A stretch of DNA of 64,000 nt, from NCBI GenBank assembly GCA_029257865.1, contig JARIAN010000119.1, positions 1 through 64,000 on the forward strand, written 5' to 3'. Positions 57,694 through 64,000 of the stretch are shown piece after piece. Both the position numbers and the translations under genes were made by a program. This DNA is from Phocaeicola sp. Lineage in GTDB: Bacteria > Bacteroidota > Bacteroidia > Bacteroidales > Bacteroidaceae. Position 1 is the first letter of the stretch, and each line of letters begins with the position of its first letter. Below the pieces are notes generated by a model. It saw nothing but the letters and a program-made list of their open reading frames with translations, was not told the origin of the DNA and searched no databases.

Positions 57694-57701
57694 TATCTTT
57701 G
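57694..57701 (+). promoter_or_regulatory. -7 promoter element for serine palmitoyltransferase
   Basis: TATCTTTG, 89 bases before the ATG; a weak -33 (TTTA, 57671-57674) is 19 bases upstream. Confidence 0.5.
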
Positions 57702-57790
57702 CGCGATGTTTTTTAAGGATGCTTGAAAAAAATATCGCCTAAAGAGTTAAAAACAACAAGTAGTAGAGTGTAGAAACTTATATCTAGAAT

Positions 57791-58975
57791 ATGGGATTAT
57801 TACAAGAAAAGCTAAGTAAATTCAGAGTGCCTCAGATGTATATGGAAAGAGGCGTTTATCCTTATTTCCGTGAAATTGACAGTGCGCAGGATACTGAAGT
57901 GTTGATGGATGGAAAGAAAGTATTAATGTTTGGTTCTAATTCTTATTTGGGACTTACACACGACCAACGTATTATTGATGCTGCCATTGTTGCTACTCGC
58001 AAGTATGGTACTGGATGCGCTGGTTCGCGTTTGCTGAATGGAACATTGGACATCCACGTGCAGTTGGAAAAGGAACTGGCCGAATTTGTAGGTAAGGATG
58101 AAGCGTTGTGCTTCTCTACTGGATTTACAGTAAACGAAGGTGTCATCCCTCAGTTGGTAGGCAGAGGGGATTATATCATTTGCGATGATAGAGACCATGC
58201 TTCTATTGTTGACGGACGTCGTTTGACTTTCGCCACTCAGTTGAAATATAAGCACAACGACATGGAGGCTTTGGAGAAAGAACTTCAGAAGTGTGAACCG
58301 GATGCTATCAAATTGATTGTTGTAGACGGGGTGTTCTCAATGGAGGGTGACCTGGCCAACTTGCCGGAAATCATTCGCTTAAAGAAAAAGTACAACGCTA
58401 CAGTATATGTGGATGAAGCACACGGATTGGGTGTGTTTGGAAAAGACGGACGCGGGGTGTGTGATCATTTTGGCCTGGTAGATGAGGTGGATTTGATTAT
58501 GGGTACATTCAGTAAGTCGCTTGCTTCTATCGGTGGATTTGTAGCTGGTGATAAGGATACTATCAACTGGTTGCGTCATAATGCACGTTCTTATATATTC
58601 CAAGCAAGTAATACTCCTGCTGCTACTGCTGCTGCAATGGCTGCATTGGAAATCTTGAAGACTGAACCATCTCGCCAGGAAAACTTGTGGAAGATTACTA
58701 ACTATGCCTTGAATCGTTTCCGTGAAATCGGTTTTGAAATCGGTGAAACAGAAAGTCCTATCATTCCGCTTTACGTACGCGATACCGACAAGACTTTTGA
58801 GGTAACTAAGATGGCGTTTGACGAAGGTGTATTCATTAATCCGGTTATTCCTCCTGCTTGTCATCCACAGGATACGTTAGTTAGATTTGCGTTGATGGCT
58901 ACTCATACTAAAGAACAGGTTGATTTCGCAATAGAGAAACTGACTAAGTGCTTTAAGGAACTGGAGATTATTTAA
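57791..58975 (+). CDS. spt: Serine palmitoyltransferase (sphingolipid synthesis)
   Basis: 394 residues, alpha-oxoamine synthase fold. GTGCAGSRLLNGTLDIHVQLE, CDDRDHASIVDGRR, VDEAHGLGVFG, and the PLP Lys at about 242 in GTFSKSLASIGG. Length and sequence match the Bacteroides SPT that condenses serine with palmitoyl-CoA rather than the paralogous 2-amino-3-ketobutyrate CoA ligase (Kbl), although Kbl is the main alternative from sequence alone. Transcribed alone with its own terminator. Confidence 0.87.
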   Translation: MGLLQEKLSKFRVPQMYMERGVYPYFREIDSAQDTEVLMDGKKVLMFGSNSYLGLTHDQRIIDAAIVATRKYGTGCAGSRLLNGTLDIHVQLEKELAEFVGKDEALCFSTGFTVNEGVIPQLVGRGDYIICDDRDHASIVDGRRLTFATQLKYKHNDMEALEKELQKCEPDAIKLIVVDGVFSMEGDLANLPEIIRLKKKYNATVYVDEAHGLGVFGKDGRGVCDHFGLVDEVDLIMGTFSKSLASIGGFVAGDKDTINWLRHNARSYIFQASNTPAATAAAMAALEILKTEPSRQENLWKITNYALNRFREIGFEIGETESPIIPLYVRDTDKTFEVTKMAFDEGVFINPVIPPACHPQDTLVRFALMATHTKEQVDFAIEKLTKCFKELEII

Positions 58976-59011
58976 GTTTGGTAGTTTTTTGCTTGAAGCA
59001 GATAAAATTAT

Positions 59012-59045
59012 AAGGCTCAATCCGATAAGGGTTGGGCTTTTTTTG
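59012..59045 (+). terminator. Terminator after spt
   Basis: GGCTCAATCC / GGGTTGGGCTT stem (one bulge, G-U pairs) and eight T's. Confidence 0.75.
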
Positions 59046-59565
59046 ATAGTGTTTTCGTGAGGGGGAAGGGGAGAGTATATGTATTGATGGGTATAGGGAA
59101 GAAAATGAGCTTTTGTCAAAATGTCAATCAGACTTCGTAAGAATCCGAAAAATGAAGGCAAAGGTTCGGATGATTACAAATTTTCAATTCTCGTTTGCTA
59201 ATTTTGGGCTGATATTTCTGAAATACAAGAAGTTATCGCTAGGGTATGTATAATATTATTGATTCAATCCGGTAGAAAATCTGATTAAAAACTCATTGAA
59301 AAGCCCTGCTTGGTTGGATTGTCGAAAATAATATAATCATTTTTCGCAGAATGTTTATATATTTTTGGGAAAATAATTACAAAAGTTGAAGAAAATATAT
59401 AGACGATTGGAGGGTCTGATTGAAAAATTTCTGCATAAATAATCCAATCCTCCTTTGAAATGGTATATTTATTACATAATATTTCATTTATAGCCGCTAG
59501 AATTATAATATCAGAAGGACTGTTAAAAAGTAAGGAAGTGATTTTTCTATCTTTTTGAAAAGAAA
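59046..59565. other. Intergenic region, no gene seen
   Basis: About 520 bases between spt and the HAD gene. No supported reading frame or RNA motif. Confidence 0.5.
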
Positions 59566-59613
59566 CAGCCTTCCTGAGCTGTCATTTTGAAAAACAACAA
59601 ACTAGGAAGGCTG
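59566..59613 (-). terminator. Terminator after the HAD gene
   Basis: CAGCCTTCCT / AGGAAGGCTG 10-bp stem. On the minus strand the second arm is followed by TTTCTTTT. The loop is long (28 bases). Confidence 0.65.
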
Positions 59614-59656
59614 GTATGATATCAGGTTTGGAGAATTATATCCTCCAAGCAGGATT

Positions 59657-60472
59657 TTATTCTTGATTGAAGATGAATTTTTCTACGGCATAAGCCACTC
59701 CGTCTTCCGTATTAGAGCGGGTGATAAATTTGGCATGCTGCTTTACCACATCCTGAGCATTGTCCATTGCAATACCCAATCCGGCAAACTGAATCATCGA
59801 CAAATCATTGAATCCGTCACCGATAGCAATCATTTCTTCTTTATCAATGCCAATCTCTTTAAGCAATACAGCCAAAGATTTAGCCTTGTCTATTCCTTTA
59901 GGAACGAGCTCCAAGAAATAAGGTTCAGAACGGAACACTCCCATTCTATCTTTTAGGTGTTCAAACATCTCTTTTTCCAAGATGGCCAGACGGGTGGCAT
60001 CTCCTACAATCAAGCACTTTGCAATAGGGTGCTTGATGGCTTCAAGAAAATTGTCCACCTTTTTGATTTTCATCGCATTGAGAAAAGCCTCTTTCAACAC
60101 ATATTCATCTTCCGGACGCTCTGTGAGCACATTTTCCCCCTCATAAGAAACGATGGCGAAGTCGTTGTCCTTGGCGCACTGGTATAGGTATGGCAGCACT
60201 TCCGGATCCAACAGGTTCTTGTACATCATTTCTCCGGTTTTCCAGTCGATGATTTCCCCACCATTGTATGAAAGGATATATCCTTCGTATTTGTCCATTT
60301 CAAGCTGGTTAGCCAGCGGAACAATACCGTATGTAGGACGTCCAGACGCCAGCACCAGTTTTACTCCCTGTTGTTGTGCTTTGATAAGTGTTTGACGAGT
60401 ATGCTCGGTAATTTTCTTTTCGGGATTGGTTAAAGTCCCGTCCAAGTCGAGTACTAAAAGTTTGTAATCCAT
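59657..60472 (-). CDS. Cof-type HAD phosphatase
   Basis: 271 residues from ATG 60472. DLDGTLT with Asp9 and Asp11, ASGRP, the Lys in the C-terminal half and IAIGDGFNDLSMI (third HAD motif) near 213. The cap domain is type C2B. Such enzymes dephosphorylate sugar phosphates or pyridoxal phosphate; the substrate cannot be inferred. Start chosen over the upstream in-frame ATG at 60511, which overlaps the promoter. Confidence 0.9.
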   Translation of the reverse strand: MDYKLLVLDLDGTLTNPEKKITEHTRQTLIKAQQQGVKLVLASGRPTYGIVPLANQLEMDKYEGYILSYNGGEIIDWKTGEMMYKNLLDPEVLPYLYQCAKDNDFAIVSYEGENVLTERPEDEYVLKEAFLNAMKIKKVDNFLEAIKHPIAKCLIVGDATRLAILEKEMFEHLKDRMGVFRSEPYFLELVPKGIDKAKSLAVLLKEIGIDKEEMIAIGDGFNDLSMIQFAGLGIAMDNAQDVVKQHAKFITRSNTEDGVAYAVEKFIFNQE

Positions 60473-60500
60473 AAAATAATGATTCTTCGTAATTATTTGG

Positions 60501-60508
60501 CAAAGATA
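60501..60508 (-). promoter_or_regulatory. -7 promoter element for HAD gene
   Basis: TATCTTTG on the minus strand, 28 bases from the start. Confidence 0.55.
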
Positions 60509-60699
60509 CAAATAAAATTGATAACATTCTATGGGCGATAATTGGAATTTTGTATTTTTCTGGAGATAAAACTATCAGATAGTAAATAAGAAAGAACGAT
60601 GAAACAAAAGCCGATTTCTATTGGAATTTTGAGTGTTTTTTCTTATTTTCGCAAAAAGCCATTGGCGTTTTTCATTTAAAATAGCAATAAACAATAGAT

Positions 60700-61374
60700 A
60701 TGTCTGGATTGGTTTTTGATTTCTCTCTGCGCTTGCTGGCTGCAGGAGCGATGGGAGTATGTATCGGTTTAGAGAGAGAATATCGGGCGAAAGAAGCTGG
60801 ATATCGTACTCATTTTCTGGTAGCTTTAGGCAGTGCCTTGCTGATGATTGTTTCCCAGTATGGTTTTGAAGATGTTCTTCAAGACGGGGTGGTGCGCCTT
60901 GATCCTAGTCGTATTGCCGCTCAGGTTGTAAGTGGAATCGGTTTTATTGGAGCCGGTACCATCATCTTGCAAAAACAAATTATACGGGGACTTACTACAG
61001 CCGCGGGGATTTGGGCTACGTCTGGCATTGGCTTGGCTATCGGTGCAGGGATGTATGGCATCGGGGTGATTGCTACCATACTGGTCCTGCTCGGACTAGA
61101 AGCTTTAGGCTACTTCTTTAAAAGTCTAGGGTTGAGGAATATGTCTATTGAGTTTTCTTCTACCGAGAGGGAGGAGTTGCGCAAGGTTTCAACGAAGTTT
61201 ACGGAAGAGGGATTTGTCATCCTGTTGTATGAAATGAAGGAAAGCCGAACTTACGACAATCGTCCGCTCTTTCATGTAAGCATGCTGGTCAAAGCCAGAA
61301 AACTCAATGAAGAAGCATTGTTGCTGCTTTTCCTTCATGAATTTCCGGGAGTAACGGTCAACCAGATTAGCTGA
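60700..61374 (+). CDS. MgtC/SapB-family membrane protein
   Basis: 224 residues. About five membrane segments in the first 145 residues, with the family motif GLEREYRAKEAGYRTHFLVALGSAL near the N terminus and VSGIGFIGAGTIILQK. A C-terminal ACT-like cytoplasmic domain (about 148-224) follows. MgtC proteins are involved in Mg2+ limitation or in inhibiting ATP synthase. Monocistronic. Confidence 0.92.
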   Translation: MSGLVFDFSLRLLAAGAMGVCIGLEREYRAKEAGYRTHFLVALGSALLMIVSQYGFEDVLQDGVVRLDPSRIAAQVVSGIGFIGAGTIILQKQIIRGLTTAAGIWATSGIGLAIGAGMYGIGVIATILVLLGLEALGYFFKSLGLRNMSIEFSSTEREELRKVSTKFTEEGFVILLYEMKESRTYDNRPLFHVSMLVKARKLNEEALLLLFLHEFPGVTVNQIS

Positions 61375-61530
61375 CGGTTTGTTTCTGCTCTATATAATTA
61401 AGGTGTATTCGGGCAAGATCGTTTGAGTAAATAAAGAAAGCCAAGCGGATGAAAAAAGACTTTTTAGGGCGTTTTTTGCTTTTTAGTATATATTTTCCTT
61501 TGGCGGCTCTTTCTTTATAAATTTTTCTAC

Positions 61531-61538
61531 TAACTTTG
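61531..61538 (+). promoter_or_regulatory. -7 promoter element for map
   Basis: TAACTTTG, 21 bases before the ATG at 61560. The in-frame start at 61536 lies inside this box, which decides the start. Confidence 0.65.
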
Positions 61539-61559
61539 CAGCATCTAAAAATAAGACTT

Positions 61560-62414
61560 ATGAGGAGAAATAAGATTAACTGGAAGGTTCCTAAAGGAGC
61601 GGAACTGACAGAATTAGATAAAAAAGTATTGTTTTTTCAAAACAAAGGCCATTTGGTTCCTACTAGAGACTTGATTAAGACTCCCGAACAGATTGAAGGT
61701 ATCCGCAAGAGTGGAATTATCAACACCGGGGTGCTTGACTTGGTGGCGAGCGAGATTCGTGCAGGTATGAGTACTGCCGAAATCGACAAGATGGTTTACG
61801 ACTATACCGTTTCACACGGAGCTATTCCTGCTCCGCTCAATTATGAAGGATTCCCTAAGAGCGTTTGTACTTCTATCAACGAGGTGGTATGCCATGGTAT
61901 TCCTTGTGAAGAAGAAATATTGGAAGAAGGCGACATCATCAACGTGGATGTTTCCACTATCCTCGACGGATATTATTCTGATGCATCACGTATGTTTGTG
62001 ATTGGAGAAACTACTCCAAAGAAACAGAAATTGGTAGATGTGGCTAAGGAATGTCTTGAAATTGGCATGAAAGCAGCTCAGCCTTTTGGGTTTGTAGGGG
62101 ATATTGGCCATGCCATCGAAAAGCATGCCCGCAAGAATGGATTCTCGGTGGTGAGAGATTTATGCGGTCATGGGGTTGGACTGGAATTTCATGAAGAGCC
62201 TGAAGTGATGCACTTCGGAAAGAAAGGCACCGGTATGCTGTTAGTTCCGGGAATGGTCTTTACCATTGAACCAATGATTAACATGGGGACATGGGAAGTT
62301 TTTGTGGATGAAGAAGACGGATGGACCGTAGTGACTGAAGATGAATTGCCGTCAGCGCAGTGGGAACACACTTTCTTGATGACGGAAAACGGCTTGGAAA
62401 TCCTGACTTATTAA
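61560..62414 (+). CDS. map: Methionine aminopeptidase, type I
   Basis: 284 residues. The five metal ligands are visible: two Asp in INVDVSTILDGYYSDASRMF, His in CGHGVG, and Glu in FTIEPMIN and QWEHTFLM. About 35 residues of N-terminal extension precede the usual LIKTPEQIEGIRKSG. Removes initiator methionine. 48 bases before tsaD. Confidence 0.96.
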   Translation: MRRNKINWKVPKGAELTELDKKVLFFQNKGHLVPTRDLIKTPEQIEGIRKSGIINTGVLDLVASEIRAGMSTAEIDKMVYDYTVSHGAIPAPLNYEGFPKSVCTSINEVVCHGIPCEEEILEEGDIINVDVSTILDGYYSDASRMFVIGETTPKKQKLVDVAKECLEIGMKAAQPFGFVGDIGHAIEKHARKNGFSVVRDLCGHGVGLEFHEEPEVMHFGKKGTGMLLVPGMVFTIEPMINMGTWEVFVDEEDGWTVVTEDELPSAQWEHTFLMTENGLEILTY

Positions 62415-62462
62415 TCAGGATGGACAGGCAATGAATACATTATTATTGACTGATTGATTGAT

Positions 62463-63485
62463 ATGGATACTATTATATTAGGAATTGAGTCGTCATGCGA
62501 TGATACTTCGGCGGCTGTAATCAAGAATGGCGTGCTGCTATCGAGTGTGATAGCTAGCCAGGCTGTGCATGAGTCATACGGAGGTGTTGTACCTGAATTG
62601 GCTTCTCGTGCGCACCAGCAGAACATTGTGCCTGTGGTTCATGAAGCATTGAAACGTGCTGGAGTTGCAAAAGAGGAGTTGAGTGCTATCGCCTTTACTA
62701 GAGGACCGGGACTGATGGGGTCTTTGTTGGTTGGAGTGTCTTTCGCTAAAGGTATGGCTCGTTCGTTAGGTATTCCTATGGTGGATGTCAACCATCTGCA
62801 AGGACATGTGTTGGCTCATTTCATCAAGGAGTCAGCCGATGATAATGACAAGCCAGAATATCCATTCCTCTGCCTGCTGGTGTCGGGTGGCAACTCGCAG
62901 ATAATCCGAGTAAATGCCTATAATGATATGCAGGTGTTGGGACAGACTATTGACGATGCAGCCGGAGAGGCTATCGACAAATGTTCTAAGGTAATGGGAC
63001 TGGGCTATCCGGGTGGACCTATCATTGACCGGTTGGCAAGACAGGGAAATCCCAATGCCTATACTTTCAGCAAACCGCATATTCCGGGGTTTGATTATAG
63101 TTTCAGCGGACTCAAGACTTCTTTCCTTTATTCGCTTCGTGAATGGGTGAAAGAAGATCCTGACTTCGTGGAACATCACAAGGAGGATTTGGCTGCATCG
63201 TTGGAAAAGACCATTGTAGATATTCTAATGGATAAACTTCGTAAAGTGGTAAAGGAAACTGGTATCACACAAGTAGCTGTTGCCGGAGGTGTGTCGGCCA
63301 ATAACGGCTTGCGCAATGCCTATCGTGAACATGCCCAGAAATATGGATGGAAAATCTATATACCGAAGTTTGGTTACACAACCGATAATGCGGCGATGAT
63401 TGCCATTACCGGTTATTATAAATTTTTGGACAAGGATTTTTGCTCAATAGACAAACCCGCTTACTCAAGGGTTACAATCAAGTAA
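62463..63485 (+). CDS. tsaD: tRNA threonylcarbamoyladenosine synthase subunit TsaD
   Basis: 340 residues. Opening LGIESSCDDTSAAV; the iron-binding His residues in NHLQGHVLAHF; the ASKA-fold LLVSGGNSQII and GGVSANNGLR segments; the C-terminal TDNAAMIA. Transfers the threonylcarbamoyl group to A37 of ANN-decoding tRNAs. The frame opens at a TTG (62454), but ATG 62463 is preferred. Confidence 0.96.
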   Translation: MDTIILGIESSCDDTSAAVIKNGVLLSSVIASQAVHESYGGVVPELASRAHQQNIVPVVHEALKRAGVAKEELSAIAFTRGPGLMGSLLVGVSFAKGMARSLGIPMVDVNHLQGHVLAHFIKESADDNDKPEYPFLCLLVSGGNSQIIRVNAYNDMQVLGQTIDDAAGEAIDKCSKVMGLGYPGGPIIDRLARQGNPNAYTFSKPHIPGFDYSFSGLKTSFLYSLREWVKEDPDFVEHHKEDLAASLEKTIVDILMDKLRKVVKETGITQVAVAGGVSANNGLRNAYREHAQKYGWKIYIPKFGYTTDNAAMIAITGYYKFLDKDFCSIDKPAYSRVTIK

Positions 63486-63639
63486 TTAACATTTTAAAAG
63501 ATCTAATTAATTCAAGGTCTTGCATGTACAATATCCTCGTAGGAGAGAGCTTGATGCGCTATAAGGCTCTGCCACCGGGGAATCAGCATCCATCTTCTGG
63601 GTATTGAAGTATTTGTGGACTTAAAAAGAAAGTAAAGTA

Positions 63640-64000
63640 ATGTCAGTAGAAACAAAAACACTCAGTAAGGAAATAAGTGAGATCTTCTGGAGAGAAGGCT
63701 TTACACTGGCTACCGCAGAAAGTTGCACTGCAGGTAATGTGGCGGCCATCATAACTGCTATCCCTGGTAGTTCTCGTTTCTATAAAGGCGGCATCGTAGC
63801 TTATTCCAACGAAGTGAAACAGAATCTGCTTCACGTGAAGGAGGAAACATTAAGCGAACATGGGGCCGTAAGTGAAGAAACAGTAGTAGAAATGGCTCGT
63901 GGAGCTATGGAAGTTCTTGGAGTGGACTTTGCTGTGGCTACTTCTGGTATTGCCGGACCAACTGGCGGCACTCAGGAAAAGCCGGTTGGTACAATCTGGA
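63640..64000 (+). CDS. pncC: CinA C-terminal-type nicotinamide-nucleotide amidase (partial)
   Basis: ATG 63640 opens a frame to the window end (120 codons). [41 protein letters not shown] and SGIAGPTGG match the single-domain CinA/PncC family, which converts NMN to nicotinic acid mononucleotide. Usual length is about 160 residues, so roughly 40 are outside the window. The 150-base gap before it holds no recognised feature. Confidence 0.9.
   Translation, partial: MSVETKTLSKEISEIFWREGFTLATAESCTAGNVAAIITAIPGSSRFYKGGIVAYSNEVKQNLLHVKEETLSEHGAVSEETVVEMARGAMEVLGVDFAVATSGIAGPTGGTQEKPVGTIW

Noticed and set aside
63555-63608. 17-codon ORF before cinA
   Set aside because: Too short, no clear signal; could be chance.

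Overview
The window comes from a Bacteroidales genome, most likely Bacteroides or Phocaeicola. The evidence is: many promoters match the Bacteroidetes -7 element TAnnTTTG; strong Shine-Dalgarno sites are absent; a Bacteroides-type serine palmitoyltransferase is present; lipoproteins carry Bacteroidetes-style lipoboxes; and there is a paired Nif3/zinc-ribbon module. No rRNA, tRNA or CRISPR array was seen.

Layout. Bases 1-1512 hold insertion-sequence debris: a transposase running off the left edge, and a decayed IS982-type element whose terminal inverted repeats can be read at 703-717 and 1498-1512. Bases 1513-13985 are an AT-rich accessory island with a tightly packed plus-strand operon. In order it holds a truncated MIT C-terminal-domain gene, two tiny ORFs (one a zinc ribbon), a Ser/Thr-kinase-like protein with a zinc ribbon, a TerY-like vWA protein, a PP2C phosphatase, a zinc-finger/PH-like protein, a DUF1848 protein with an Fe-S-type Cys cluster, a 1501-residue methyltransferase-like/RecQ-helicase fusion, a tail-anchored coiled-coil protein and a second vWA protein. 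Several of these genes overlap by 1-4 bases, which suggests coupled translation. An IS21 istA/istB remnant (14191-14798) closes the island. This is the most notable system in the window. It looks like a kinase-phosphatase-vWA (TerY-P-type) signalling module wired to DNA processing, and a stress or anti-phage role is a reasonable but untested inference.

From 15 kb onward the content is mainly housekeeping. It includes a GH33 sialidase, a NERD nuclease-like protein, a surface lipoprotein with an IdeS/Mac-like cysteine-protease domain, a MATE transporter, M48 and glycine-zipper lipoproteins, PBP1A, kdsB, an M16 peptidase homologue lacking the zinc motif, a secreted 14-repeat MORN protein, glgB, proS, two metallo-beta-lactamase-fold hydrolases, Nif3 plus its zinc-ribbon partner, AMP nucleosidase, holA, pyrK-pyrD, trmD, ligA and dapA. 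These are followed by a cbiA-like gene lacking the amidotransferase cysteine, lptG-type permease/tgt/lon, a tRNA methyltransferase, a lipid kinase divergent from serine palmitoyltransferase (sphingolipid synthesis), a HAD phosphatase, MgtC, map, tsaD and the start of cinA.

Assignments rest on reading motifs and remembered family features. No database search was run.
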